DNA of 64,000 nucleotides, taken from contig NZ_LMKW01000009.1 of NCBI RefSeq assembly GCF_001421745.1, positions 97,506-161,505 of the forward strand, given 5' to 3'. Below the pieces are notes generated by a model. It was not told the DNA's origin. It did not search any database and saw nothing but the letters and a program-made list of their open reading frames with translations. This DNA is from Sphingomonas sp. Leaf230. Its GTDB lineage: Bacteria > Pseudomonadota > Alphaproteobacteria > Sphingomonadales > Sphingomonadaceae. A program made the position numbers and the translations under genes. This document shows positions 35,995 through 44,491 of the stretch, one piece after another; the stretch's first letter is position 1, and every line of letters starts with the position of its first letter.

Positions 35995-37446
35995 TCAGAA
36001 CGAACCGGGGACCATCCGTTGCGCGGTGGTCGGCGCTGCAGGGATCAGCAGGTCCTGACGCGCGCTCGCCGTAGTCCGTGCCGATTGCGCACTGACGTCG
36101 CTGGTAATCGCCGAGCAGGTGCGGCCCGCCAAGAAGTCGAGCGCGCGACGCGTGGACGCCTCACGCGCGTCGCCGAGCGGATAGCTGATGTCGTCGTCCG
36201 CCCGACAGGTCGCCTCGACGGTCGACGCCAAGCCATTAAAGTAATTGCCATTACGCGCCGCGTTCTGCGTCGCGAACGCGATCACACGCAGACGATCGTC
36301 GCAGGCGGGCTTGTCGAGGGCGATCTGGCCGACGGGCTTGCCGTAGGTGTTGGTTCCGATTAGCGCCGAATTGCCGTGAAGATACGGTGTGAAGGCGTTG
36401 ATCACGAGTTCGCTCGCGGACGCGGTGCCGCCGCTGCCGATGAACGCGATCCGTGTCGGGGCAATCGATTCGGGTTGTGGTGCGAAGAACCGCGTCTCGT
36501 TGTTCGAGGCCTTTTCCGTGCGGAACGTCGTGTAGTCGAACACTTCCGATGTCGATCGACCACCGCCGAGGAGGTCGCCGAGATACTCCGCCGTCGCGAC
36601 GAGACCGCCGCCATTGTAGCGCAGGTCGATGATGACCTTGGTCACGCCCTGCGCGCGGAAATTCGCGAAAGCCGCCTTGAGTGCCGGTTCTGCCGTGTAG
36701 ATGAACGTGCGCAGGTTGATGTAACCAACGCGCTGACCGCTATCCTCGATGATCTTCGCGCCGTACCGCGACGAGACCGGCAGCAGCGAGAAGTCGGCCT
36801 TGGCGACGGTCACGTCCCGCGTACCGGCAGCGTCCGAGACACGGAACACGCGCGCCGTCCCGGTCGTGTCCGGACCGAATGCGGTGGTCAGCCCGGCAGT
36901 GCCCTCGGCACTGATGATGGCGCTGACGGTCCGCAGGTTACTCGACGTCGTACCGATCGCGAGGATCTCGGCACCGCGGTCGATCCCGGCGGCGAGAGCG
37001 GGCGCGCCTTCGAACGACTCGGCTGCGAACAGGCGCTGGCCGGTCTGGTCGAGCGCGAACCGGATGCCGAAACCAGCACTCGATCCCGAGGCGTAGTAGG
37101 CGTTCTCTTCCTTGATCGACGTCAGGTAAGTGAAGAACCGATCCTTGCGCTGCGCCCGCGCGGTCGCGGTCAGCGCGTCGATATAGCTATCAACCGTCGT
37201 GTACCCCGCAGCGCTCAAGGTCGCGGGCAGCGTATCGGGGAAAAGATACCATTCGCGAAGCTGTGCGGCGGCCCAGTCTTGGCGTTCGCGCAACGAACAG
37301 CCCGCGGTTGCGGTCGGCGTGGGTGTCGGCGTAACGCCAATGGCGCCACCGGCACCACCACCGGTCGAGTTCGTGTTGCCCTCGCTACCTCCGCAGCCCG
37401 ACAGCATTGCAGCCAACGCCAGCATTGTCCCGAACCGTGCCCGCAC
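35995..37446 (-). CDS. S41-family peptidase, lipoprotein
   Basis: A 483-residue secreted serine protease of the C-terminal-processing type. The N-terminus (MRARFGTMLALAAMLSGCG) is a lipoprotein signal with Cys near residue 18. It is followed by a Gly/Thr/Pro-rich linker, a PDZ-like region (about 140-210) and the tail-protease core. The core shows GYINLRTF, VIDLRYNGGG, the nucleophile Ser in GTASASELV and the Lys in TYGKPVGQ. Likely outer-membrane or periplasmic. The natural substrate is unknown. Monocistronic, with a hairpin downstream. Confidence 0.92.
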   Translation of the reverse strand: MRARFGTMLALAAMLSGCGGSEGNTNSTGGGAGGAIGVTPTPTPTATAGCSLRERQDWAAAQLREWYLFPDTLPATLSAAGYTTVDSYIDALTATARAQRKDRFFTYLTSIKEENAYYASGSSAGFGIRFALDQTGQRLFAAESFEGAPALAAGIDRGAEILAIGTTSSNLRTVSAIISAEGTAGLTTAFGPDTTGTARVFRVSDAAGTRDVTVAKADFSLLPVSSRYGAKIIEDSGQRVGYINLRTFIYTAEPALKAAFANFRAQGVTKVIIDLRYNGGGLVATAEYLGDLLGGGRSTSEVFDYTTFRTEKASNNETRFFAPQPESIAPTRIAFIGSGGTASASELVINAFTPYLHGNSALIGTNTYGKPVGQIALDKPACDDRLRVIAFATQNAARNGNYFNGLASTVEATCRADDDISYPLGDAREASTRRALDFLAGRTCSAITSDVSAQSARTTASARQDLLIPAAPTTAQRMVPGSF

Positions 37447-37625
37447 CGCATCATCTCCCCCGTTTCCCGAAGGTTACGGATTTAGTCGGGCGATGCCAGC
37501 AGCAAATCGAGATCTGATCCAATATCGGCGAATTTGAGGGGGCGGATGGCAGTATACCCCTCAGCCTAACCCGGCATCGTCAGGATGACGGGGTAGGAAG
37601 AGTGCACCTGTTAAGGCTCAGACCG

Positions 37626-38306
37626 CTAGCTGACCGCTTCGACCACCGCCGCGCGGAGCTCAGGGATGCCCATGCCGTATTCGCTGGATGTGACCAGAAT
37701 ATCCGGATGTGCAGCCGGACGCTTGCGCGCCTCGATGGCAGTACGCTCGGTGACCTCGACGAGTTCGGACGCCTTGATCTTGTCCGCCTTGGTGAGGACC
37801 ATCCGGTAGCTGACCGCGGCCTTGTCGAGCATCTCGAGGATTTCGCGGTCGACGTCCTTGATGCCGTGGCGCGAGTCGATCAACACGAGGGCGCGCTTGA
37901 GGACGTCGCGGCCGCGCAGAAAGTCGTTGATCAGGAAGCGCCATTTCTTGACGACGTCCTTGGGCGCCTTGGCGAACCCGTAGCCGGGCATGTCGACGAG
38001 GCGGAACGCAAGCGGCGCGCCGACGTCAAAGAAGTTCAGTTCCTGCGTACGGCCCGGTGTGTTCGACGTGCGTGCCATCGAGTTGCGCCCGGTGAGCGCG
38101 TTCAACAGCGACGACTTGCCAACGTTCGAGCGACCCGCGAACGCCACCTCCGGCACCGACGCATCGGGCAGGAATTCAAGCGTCGGCGCCGACTTCAGGA
38201 AGCCCACATGCCCCGCGAAAAGCTTTCGCGCATGCTCCAGCATCTCCGGCGTGAACGGCGCGTCGGTCTGCTCGAGGTCGGGACCTAAGTTGGGAACGTC
38301 GTTCAC
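37626..38306 (-). CDS. engB: Ribosome biogenesis GTP-binding protein YihA/EngB
   Basis: A 226-residue TRAFAC GTPase for large-subunit maturation. The start is GTG 38306, whose last bases overlap the yidC stop (GTGA). The upstream frame is only yidC read out of frame. The G motifs are visible: G1 [10 protein letters not shown]2 around [10 protein letters not shown]3 DMPGYGFA, G4 TKADK and a C-terminal [10 protein letters not shown]5-type segment. It closes the rnpA-yidD-yidC-engB run, the standard order in this group. Confidence 0.95.
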   Translation of the reverse strand: MNDVPNLGPDLEQTDAPFTPEMLEHARKLFAGHVGFLKSAPTLEFLPDASVPEVAFAGRSNVGKSSLLNALTGRNSMARTSNTPGRTQELNFFDVGAPLAFRLVDMPGYGFAKAPKDVVKKWRFLINDFLRGRDVLKRALVLIDSRHGIKDVDREILEMLDKAAVSYRMVLTKADKIKASELVEVTERTAIEARKRPAAHPDILVTSSEYGMGIPELRAAVVEAVS

Positions 38307-40012
38307 TTGGTCACCGGCACTTTCAGGCCCGGATGGCGGGCATACAACAGCTTCTGCTGAATGATGGTCAGGCAGTTCGACGTGATCCAGTACACCTGGA
38401 GGCCAACCGCGAACGGCGCCATCACGAACATCAGCACCCATGGCAGCATCTTGAAGACCTGCTTCTGCGTATCGTCCATCGGCGTCGGGTTCAGCTTGAA
38501 CTGGAAGTACATGCTGATGCCCAGGATGATCGGAACGACACCGATCGCGATCATGTGCGGCGGAGTGAACGGCAGCAGGCCGAACAGGTTGAGCGGCGTC
38601 AGCGGATCGGGCGCGGACAGATCCTTGATCCACGCGACGAACGGCTGGTGACGCATCTCGATCGTCAGCATGAGCACCTTGTACAGCGCATACATGATCG
38701 GGATCTGGAGCAGCGTCGGCGCGCAACCCGCGAGCGGATTGACCTTCTCCGCCTTGTACAGCGCCATCACTTCCTGCTGCATGCGGACCTTGTCGTCCTT
38801 ATACTTCTCCTGCAGCAGCTTCATCTTCGGCTGGACGGCGCGCATCGCGGCCATCGACTTGAACTGGCGCTGCGCGATCGGGAACAGCAGGCCGCGGATC
38901 GTGACGGTCAGCAGAATGATCGCGACGCCGAAGTTGCCGACCATGCGGAACAGCCAGTCGAGATAGTAGAAGATTGGCTTCTCGACGATGCGGAACCAGC
39001 CCCAGTCGATCGCGTAGTCGAGCTTGGCGACACCGCCGGCCTGATCGGTGTAGCGATCGAGCAGCCGGACTTCCTTCGCGCCAGCGAAGAAGCGCGAGAT
39101 CTGCGTGATCGCCTGGCCGGGAGCGACCTGCTTGGGCTGGAGCGCGTAGTCGGCCTGGTACGCCTTGTTGGCGCCCGCGCGGAACTGGCCGTCGAACGCC
39201 TGGCCCTGATCGGGGACGAGCGCGGTCAGCCAGTATTTGTCGGTGAAGCCGAGCCAGCCGCCGGTGGTCGTGAACTTCTGCGCGGCCTCGTCGATGTCCT
39301 TGTAGTTCGGGCGATAATGCGCGCCGCCATTGTCGACCGACATCGGCCCGACGTGGATCGTCATCGACGACGGATCCTTCGAGATGCCGACCCGGTTGAC
39401 GAGGCCATAGGTCGCGACGGGGACGGGCGCGGTGCCGGCGTTGAGGACGGTCTGGCGGACCGTGAACATGTAATCCTGGTCGACCGCTATCTGGATGCGG
39501 AAGCGCTGGCCGGTGGCGTTGGTCGCGTCGAGCGTGACCGGCGTGGTCGGCGTGAGCGTGGTCGCGCCCGAGGGCGTCCAGACGGCGTCGGCGGCGGGCG
39601 GGGCCAAGCCCTGCGCGCGCCAGCCGAAGCTCGCGAAATAGGCGTCGGGCGCACCGGCGGGCGAGAGCAGGCGGATCGGCGGCGAGTTCTTCGCGACGGT
39701 CTCGTCATAACCCTTGAGCACGAGATCATCGATCCGCGCGCCCTTCAGGTTGATCGAACCGGACACGCGGGGGGTCTCGATGCGGATGCGCGGGGTGCTG
39801 GCGATCACCGCGTTGCGATCGCCGACTGCGGCGGCACCGTCGGCGGCGGGATCGGCTGCGGGGTTCGCCACTGCCGTGGTCTTGCCGCCTTGGATCTTCG
39901 TGACCGGTGGATTCGCGGTCGGGAAGAACTTGCCCTGGATCAGCGGCCATCCGAACAGGATCAGCGCCGCGATCACCGCGAACAGCACGAAATTCTGCTT
40001 GTCGTCTTTCAC
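38303..40012 (-). CDS. yidC: Membrane protein insertase YidC
   Basis: A 569-residue inner-membrane insertase that works alone or with SecYEG. GTG 40012 is the start and shares bases with the yidD stop (GTGA). An N-terminal span (about 7-22) is followed by the large periplasmic beta-domain (about 60-340). The conserved five-span core starts near [22 protein letters not shown] with the hydrophilic-groove Arg, and the [18 protein letters not shown] segment. It ends in a short basic tail. Length fits Gram-negative YidC. Confidence 0.96.
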   Translation of the reverse strand: MKDDKQNFVLFAVIAALILFGWPLIQGKFFPTANPPVTKIQGGKTTAVANPAADPAADGAAAVGDRNAVIASTPRIRIETPRVSGSINLKGARIDDLVLKGYDETVAKNSPPIRLLSPAGAPDAYFASFGWRAQGLAPPAADAVWTPSGATTLTPTTPVTLDATNATGQRFRIQIAVDQDYMFTVRQTVLNAGTAPVPVATYGLVNRVGISKDPSSMTIHVGPMSVDNGGAHYRPNYKDIDEAAQKFTTTGGWLGFTDKYWLTALVPDQGQAFDGQFRAGANKAYQADYALQPKQVAPGQAITQISRFFAGAKEVRLLDRYTDQAGGVAKLDYAIDWGWFRIVEKPIFYYLDWLFRMVGNFGVAIILLTVTIRGLLFPIAQRQFKSMAAMRAVQPKMKLLQEKYKDDKVRMQQEVMALYKAEKVNPLAGCAPTLLQIPIMYALYKVLMLTIEMRHQPFVAWIKDLSAPDPLTPLNLFGLLPFTPPHMIAIGVVPIILGISMYFQFKLNPTPMDDTQKQVFKMLPWVLMFVMAPFAVGLQVYWITSNCLTIIQQKLLYARHPGLKVPVTK

Positions 40013-40254
40013 AGGGCGGCGTCTTTCAATTTCTTGTCGATATCTGGGACCGGATCGGGGCCGTACCCGCCCCACGGATGGCAACGCGCGATACGCTTCG
40101 CCGCCAACCAGCCCCCCTTGAGCGCGCCATAGCGCCCAACGGCCTCTATTGCATAGGCTGAACAGGAAGGATCGTAGCGGCAACTCGACGGCAGGACGAG
40201 CGAGGGCCCGAGTTGCCAGCCGCGTGCGAGGAGGATGAGGAGGCGGGCTAGCAT
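40009..40254 (-). CDS. yidD: Membrane protein insertion efficiency factor YidD
   Basis: An 81-residue amphipathic membrane-associated protein that aids YidC. It has the family core [23 protein letters not shown] with three Cys, then [27 protein letters not shown] 40254 gives the usual N-terminus; a further upstream start at 40278 is possible. No clear ribosome site is seen. The stop is shared with the yidC GTG. Confidence 0.93.
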   Translation of the reverse strand: MLARLLILLARGWQLGPSLVLPSSCRYDPSCSAYAIEAVGRYGALKGGWLAAKRIARCHPWGGYGPDPVPDIDKKLKDAAL

Positions 40255-40285
40255 GTCAAAACTGACGTTCGCCCACACCGCAAGC

Positions 40286-40342
40286 TTGTTTCCCCGCGAA
40301 GGCGGGGACCCAGCCTGGGCACCCGCCTTCGCGGGTGAACAA
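40286..40342. repeat. R1 palindromic repeat, copy 3
   Basis: Two CCCGCGAAGGCGGG-type arms with TTGTT and AACAA ends lie just upstream of yidD. Arm length and centre match the other R1 copies. Confidence 0.85.
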
Positions 40343-40374
40343 GGGTAAGGATGAAACGTTTCGGCAAATATTAA

Positions 40375-40478
40375 CCACCCCGGCGGAGGCCGGGGCCCAA
40401 TTGGGGGGCAGTGGTAACAGATGGCGGTCCGTCATCACGGCCGCTTTCCCAATTGGGCCCCGGCCTTCGCCGGGGTGG
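40375..40478. repeat. Paired-palindrome element, R3 type, overlapping the rnpA 3' end
   Basis: Two inverted units of the type CCACCCCGGCGGAGGCCGGG followed by GCCCAATTGGG (40375-40406 and 40448-40478) face each other across about 40 bases. The right unit is translated as the last residues of RnpA, and the rnpA stop lies in the spacer. Total length (about 104 bases) equals that of the two R2 pairs. Confidence 0.8.
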
Positions 40479-40971
40479 TGGGGTGCTCCGGCGTCGCGGA
40501 AGCAGCTTGCGGCGTGACCTTGCGAAAGGCCTTACCCAACTCGGTCCGCAGCAAAGCGTAATCCCGCTCGATGCCGCCGTTACGCCCGATCAACACATGA
40601 TCGGCCCCGGCAACGCCGCGTTCCGCCAACAGCTCGCGCGCCAACGCCCGTAACCGCCGTTTCATGCGGTTCCGGACGACGGCGTTGCCGATCTTCTTGG
40701 TGACGGTGAAGCCGATTCGCATCGTCTCGTCACCGTCATCGCGGGGGCGCATGAGCAGGACGAATCCTGGCATCGGCGCACGCTTCCCCGCATTCGCCGC
40801 GAGAAAATCGCGGCGCTTATCTAGAATGGTTAGGCCGACAGCTTCTTGCGACCGCGTGCGCGGCGTGCGTGGATCACCGCCCGGCCGCCGACCGTCGCCA
40901 TCCGTGCGCGGAAGCCGTGACGGCGTGCGCGTACCAGGTTGCTCGGCTGAAAGGTCCGCTTCATTGGTCAT
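40435..40971 (-). CDS. rnpA: Ribonuclease P protein component, extended frame containing rpmH
   Basis: The RNase P protein (core about residues 47-160) assists tRNA 5' processing. The core is clear: [36 protein letters not shown], and [10 protein letters not shown]. No ATG, GTG or TTG lies in this frame between the core and ATG 40971. The only conventional start therefore gives a 178-residue protein whose first 45 or so residues are read from the same DNA as rpmH in another frame. A rare ATT start at the rpmH stop is the alternative. The C-terminal 18 residues are encoded by an R3 palindrome. A similar nested layout is known in Thermus. Confidence 0.85.
   Translation of the reverse strand: MTNEADLSAEQPGTRTPSRLPRTDGDGRRPGGDPRTPRTRSQEAVGLTILDKRRDFLAANAGKRAPMPGFVLLMRPRDDGDETMRIGFTVTKKIGNAVVRNRMKRRLRALARELLAERGVAGADHVLIGRNGGIERDYALLRTELGKAFRKVTPQAASATPEHPTTPAKAGAQLGKRP
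40830..40964 (-). CDS. rpmH: 50S ribosomal protein L34
   Basis: A 44-residue basic protein starting [19 protein letters not shown] and ending in RGRKKLSA, the full L34 length. Its ATG lies seven bases downstream of the rnpA ATG and in a different frame, so the gene is wholly inside rnpA. The AGGGA ribosome site is at normal distance (about 7 bases) from this ATG but only about one base from the rnpA ATG. This suggests the site mainly serves rpmH. Confidence 0.95.
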   Translation of the reverse strand: MKRTFQPSNLVRARRHGFRARMATVGGRAVIHARRARGRKKLSA

Positions 40972-40980
40972 TCCCTAGGT

Positions 40981-41020
40981 CATCAAATAGAAAACGGCCG
41001 CCACGGGGACGGCCTTGATG
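40981..41020 (-). promoter_or_regulatory. Leader hairpin before rpmH/rnpA
   Basis: In the predicted rpmH leader, CATCAA and TTGATG pair at the ends (41020-41015 with 40986-40981). GGCCG and CGGCC pair inside (41014-41010 with 41000-40996), followed by GTTTTC. It may be an attenuator, an mRNA stabiliser, or the end signal of the upstream small membrane protein gene. Confidence 0.4.
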
Positions 41021-41026
41021 GCTGGG

Positions 41027-41055
41027 CGCTTACGGAAAGGGCGGCGGTAAGTCAA
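41027..41055 (-). promoter_or_regulatory. Promoter of rpmH/rnpA
   Basis: On the minus strand TTGACT (41055-41050) and TAAGCG (41032-41027) are 17 bases apart. The -35 box overlaps the stop codon of the upstream membrane protein gene. Transcription would start near 41020 and give a leader of about 50 bases. Confidence 0.6.
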
Positions 41056-41363
41056 TTCGCACCCGGCGTGATCGGCGTGCTTTTCGCCGCCTTGGCGCGC
41101 TCGTGCCGCCGCATCGCGCTTTGTCGCCGCATCATCCGATCGACGAAATGCCCGGTTCTCGGCCAACGCCGCTTCAACCGCGCCCATTTGAGCCGCGCCC
41201 AGCGCGAATTGCGCAGGACGAGGACCATCCCACCCGCGAACAGGAAGATACCCGCGGGCCCCGGCAGCGGCGCGAGTAGGGGCGCACTCAGGATCAACAC
41301 GATCCCGAGCACCAACTGGCCGAAGCGGAGAACGGGGGAGCGGACTGCTTTCACGGAAGGCAT
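41052..41363 (-). CDS. Small PGPGW-type transmembrane protein
   Basis: A 103-residue inner-membrane protein. ATG 41363 is chosen because the longer frame has no membrane-protein character. Two hydrophobic spans (about 15-29 and 32-48) are joined by LPGPAGIFLFAGG, the turn typical of the PGPGW family of small transmembrane proteins. A very basic C-terminal half (Arg/Lys-rich, cytoplasmic) follows. Function unknown. It is divergent from comM and lies upstream of rpmH on the same strand. Confidence 0.72.
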   Translation of the reverse strand: MPSVKAVRSPVLRFGQLVLGIVLILSAPLLAPLPGPAGIFLFAGGMVLVLRNSRWARLKWARLKRRWPRTGHFVDRMMRRQSAMRRHERAKAAKSTPITPGAN

Positions 41364-41484
41364 GTGGGTCCGGTGTATTAGGTTCACAAGACGGCGCGAT
41401 CGGAGAGTTCCCGACCGCGCGTCCTTGCAGACATGGCAAATCGGGTATGAATAAGGCGTGACGTCATGTCGCGGGGGAGCGGGC

Positions 41485-42993
41485 ATGGCGGCGATCGTAG
41501 CGACGGTGGCGTATCTCGGGCTCGAAGCACGCGCGGTCGAGGTGCAAGTCCAACTGATTCCAGGACTTCCCGCGTTCAACGTCGTCGGGCTCGCGGACAA
41601 GGCGGTCGGCGAAAGTCGTGAACGCGTGCGCGGCGCGATCGCCGGGATGGGGCTGTCGCTGCCGCCGAAACGGATCGCGGTGAACCTGTCGCCCGCCGAT
41701 CTGCCGAAAGAAGGGTCGCATTTCGATCTTCCTATTGCGCTGGCATTGCTGGCGGCGATGGGCGTGGTCGATGCCGAGGCGCTGGCGGATTATGTGATCG
41801 TCGGCGAGCTTGGCCTCGATGCGCGGATCACCGCATCACCGGGTGTTCTGCTGGCGGCGCTGCATGCATCGGAAGTGGGGAAGGGGCTCGTCTGTCCGGC
41901 GGCGCAAGGATCTGAAGCGGCATGGGCAGGCGAGATCGAGGTCATCGCCGCGCCTGATCTGCTTTCGTTGCTCAACCACTTCAAGGGCCACGGCCTGCTC
42001 AGCCCACCCAAGCCGGGCATCGCAGAGCACGCCGACCACGGTCCGGACCTGCGGCAGGTGAAGGGACAGGAGACCGCGAAGCGCGCGCTCGAGATCGCTG
42101 CTGCCGGATCGCATAATCTGCTGATGGTTGGGCCCCCTGGCTCGGGCAAGTCGCTGATGGCTTCGTGCCTGCCCGGCATCCTGCCACCGCTCGACCCCGC
42201 CGAAGCGCTCGAGGTGTCGATGGTCCAATCGGTGGCCGGCACGCTCTCCGGTGGGCGCCTGACCCGCACGCGTCCGTTTCGTGCTCCACATCATTCCGCC
42301 TCGATGGCAGCACTCACCGGGGGCGGCTTGAAGGTAAAACCGGGGGAGGTCAGCCTAGCGCATCTCGGCGTCCTGTTTCTCGACGAACTCCCGGAGTTCC
42401 AGCGCGCCGTCCTCGATTCGCTGCGCCAACCGCTGGAGACCGGCACGGTCAGCGTCGCTCGGGCGAACGCGCACGTTACCTTTCCGGCGCGCGTGCAACT
42501 CATCGCGGCAATGAACCCGTGCCGATGCGGCCACCTCGGTGACGCGAGCCTGGCCTGCGCGAGAGCCCCAAAATGCGCCGCGGACTATCAAGCCAAGGTG
42601 TCCGGCCCTTTGCTGGACCGCATCGATCTACACATCGATGTCCAGGCGGTCAGCGCCGCCGACCTGATTCTCCCGCCGCCGACCGAGGGCTCGGCGGAGG
42701 TTGCTGCCCGCGTCGGCGCGGCCCGGGCGATCCAGACCGAGCGATACCGCGACCACCCGGTACGCACGAACGCAGAGGCGGATGGCGCGCTGCTCGACTC
42801 AGTTGCCACGCCTGACGAAGCCGGTCGCAAACTCCTCGCCCAGGCTGCCGAAGCGATGCGCCTGACCGCACGCGGCTACACCCGCATCCTCCGCGTCGCC
42901 CGCACCATCGCCGATCTCGCCGGCAGCGAGACGGTCGGCCGTATCCACATTGCCGAAGCGCTAAGTTACCGCCGCCAGCCGCCCCGCAACTAA
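41485..42993 (+). CDS. comM: YifB/ComM-family Mg-chelatase-like AAA+ ATPase
   Basis: A 502-residue protein. ATG 41485 after GGGGGAG is preferred to an upstream GTG. The N-terminal ChlI-like domain (about 20-140) precedes the AAA+ core with Walker A GPPGSGKS, LFLDELPEF (Walker B) and MNPCRCG. The C-terminal domain with TARGYTRILRVARTIADL is the Mg-chelatase type. ComM proteins act as branch-migration helicases in natural transformation in Gammaproteobacteria. The role in alphaproteobacteria is less studied. Confidence 0.93.
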   Translation: MAAIVATVAYLGLEARAVEVQVQLIPGLPAFNVVGLADKAVGESRERVRGAIAGMGLSLPPKRIAVNLSPADLPKEGSHFDLPIALALLAAMGVVDAEALADYVIVGELGLDARITASPGVLLAALHASEVGKGLVCPAAQGSEAAWAGEIEVIAAPDLLSLLNHFKGHGLLSPPKPGIAEHADHGPDLRQVKGQETAKRALEIAAAGSHNLLMVGPPGSGKSLMASCLPGILPPLDPAEALEVSMVQSVAGTLSGGRLTRTRPFRAPHHSASMAALTGGGLKVKPGEVSLAHLGVLFLDELPEFQRAVLDSLRQPLETGTVSVARANAHVTFPARVQLIAAMNPCRCGHLGDASLACARAPKCAADYQAKVSGPLLDRIDLHIDVQAVSAADLILPPPTEGSAEVAARVGAARAIQTERYRDHPVRTNAEADGALLDSVATPDEAGRKLLAQAAEAMRLTARGYTRILRVARTIADLAGSETVGRIHIAEALSYRRQPPRN

Positions 42994-43011
42994 AGGCGCA
43001 ACTAAACCCGC

Positions 43012-43040
43012 TTGCGGCGGGCGAAAGCTTCGTCTAGCCA
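43012..43040 (+). promoter_or_regulatory. Promoter of tRNA-Leu
   Basis: TTGCGG (43012-43017) and TAGCCA (43035-43040) are 17 bases apart. The -10 box ends about 10 bases before the tRNA 5' end at 43051. Confidence 0.5.
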
Positions 43041-43050
43041 ACCCGCCGCT

Positions 43051-43135
43051 GCCCCTGTGGCGAAATTGGTAGACGCGACCGACTCAAAATCGGTTGCCGC
43101 AAGGCATGCTGGTTCGATTCCGGCCAGGGGCACCA
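43051..43135 (+). tRNA. tRNA-Leu (anticodon CAA)
   Basis: An 85-base class II tRNA with acceptor GCCCCTG/CAGGGGC, anticodon stem ACCGA/TCGGT around CTCAAAA, a long variable arm, T-loop TTCGATT and an encoded CCA at 43133-43135. CAA decodes TTG. A T-rich stretch follows immediately. Confidence 0.95.
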
Positions 43136-43222
43136 TCTTTTTCCGACGATCACCCCTCGACCTTCGGGACGAGTGTCACAGTGATCGTTTCCTTGCGAAA
43201 ATTTCGCCGGTAAGGACGCGGG

Positions 43223-43894
43223 ATGGCGAAGCGACCGGCCCGATATGTCTCATCGCGGCGGCGCAATCGATCCGGGCTGAGGCCATCGTCCGAGCATTGG
43301 CTTCTCCTGCTCGGCGCCGTGGTCGCGTTCGCGGCGATCTTCGGGTCGCTGACCGATCTGCCTTGGCCGACCGAAACCACCACGGATCACCGCAAGCCCC
43401 GGCTGACGATGGCGCAGGCGCGCGCGTCCAATGCGCTGGTCCCGATCGTTGCCGACAAACGCAAGCGCGCGGAGCCGTTCCGGTTTCGCGGTGGTCCTGC
43501 GGCGCGCCTCCAGGCGACCGAATGCCTCGCCACCGTCGCACTCTATGAGGCCGGCACTGATCGCGACGGACAACGTGCAGTCATCCAGGTCGTGCTCAAC
43601 CGGGTCGGCGCGCGTGGCTTCCCCAAGACGGTCTGCGGGGTCGTCTATCAAGGTGCGAACCGGAAGACCGGGTGCCAGTTCTCCTTCACCTGCGACGGCT
43701 CGCAGACACGGCGGCCCGAGCACGACGGATGGGAACAGGCGCGACATGCGGCTCGGCGGGCGATGAACGGCTACGTCTATACGCCGGTCGGCCGCGCGAC
43801 GCATTACCATACCGACTGGCTCGTACCGTACTGGCGCAGTTCGCTCGTCAAGGTGGCGACCGTCGAGTCGCACATCTTCTATCAGCGTCGCTAG
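43223..43894 (+). CDS. SleB-like cell wall hydrolase, membrane-anchored
   Basis: A 223-residue protein with an Arg-rich N-terminus, one span (about 26-45) and a periplasmic C-terminal domain (about 95-223) of the Hydrolase_2/SleB type. That domain contains ATVALYEAGTDRDGQRAVIQVVLNRV with the putative catalytic Glu, then a GCQFSFTCDG segment with conserved Cys, and ATHYHTDWLVPYW. SleB-like enzymes cleave peptidoglycan, either as amidases or lytic transglycosylases. It is a single gene after tRNA-Leu. Confidence 0.88.
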   Translation: MAKRPARYVSSRRRNRSGLRPSSEHWLLLLGAVVAFAAIFGSLTDLPWPTETTTDHRKPRLTMAQARASNALVPIVADKRKRAEPFRFRGGPAARLQATECLATVALYEAGTDRDGQRAVIQVVLNRVGARGFPKTVCGVVYQGANRKTGCQFSFTCDGSQTRRPEHDGWEQARHAARRAMNGYVYTPVGRATHYHTDWLVPYWRSSLVKVATVESHIFYQRR

Positions 43895-43903
43895 CCAATC
43901 CGT

Positions 43904-44491
43904 TCAGTCGATCCGGTACTGGATCGGCTTGAAGCTGCCGCCATTGGATTGCAGCGCCGAACACGCAGTCATGCCGATCACGAGGTCCATCGCGGCGCGG
44001 AAGACGATGGTGTCGCCGGCCTTGCTCAGCGGCGGTTCGACCGTGAACGTGCCCGTCTCGCCATTGATCGGCACGTTCATGAAGCAGTTGAACGCGACCG
44101 GGATCTGGTCCGGCTCGATGTCCCAAGGCGCGAGCGCCTCAGCAAGATTGCCGAAGCAGCCGCGATGCGGATCGGTATCGCCGTAGATGATCGCGAAGGT
44201 TTCCTTCGAACACGGCGTCAGCAGGAAATCATGCCGCCCGACATCGTCCGAGACGATCTCCAGCATCACGTTGCTACGGTTCGAATAGAGCAGGTCGCCG
44301 GTCGTCAGGTACAGCCGGCTCGCATAATCGAGCGTCCGCCCCGACGAAATCGCCTCGCGAACGTCGGCGCGGTTGTAGGCGAGCAAGTCCGATACCTGGC
44401 GGCCTTCCGGATCGATCACGGTGAGCGTCTGCCCCTTGTCGAGCGTGAACCCGGCCCCCGAACGCGGCGGGATCGTCTTGATGTCAGCCAC
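43904..44491 (-). CDS. DUF1989 (urea carboxylase-associated) family protein
   Basis: A 195-residue cytoplasmic protein. The family hallmarks are visible: IPPRSGAGFTLDKGQTLTVID near the start, GRQVSDLLAYN, a central HDFLLTPCSKE segment with Cys, CFMNVPI and a GMTACSA end. DUF1989 proteins often accompany urea amidolyase or guanidine-related genes and may bind a metal. Enzymatic activity is not established. The start overlaps the upstream YqcI-like gene by 8 bases, so the two form one operon. Confidence 0.85.
   Translation of the reverse strand: MADIKTIPPRSGAGFTLDKGQTLTVIDPEGRQVSDLLAYNRADVREAISSGRTLDYASRLYLTTGDLLYSNRSNVMLEIVSDDVGRHDFLLTPCSKETFAIIYGDTDPHRGCFGNLAEALAPWDIEPDQIPVAFNCFMNVPINGETGTFTVEPPLSKAGDTIVFRAAMDLVIGMTACSALQSNGGSFKPIQYRID

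Noticed and set aside
40829..40829. ATT initiation codon for rnpA just after the rpmH stop
   Set aside because: Possible but very rare outside infC. The in-frame ATG 40971 is the simpler reading, although proteomics should decide.
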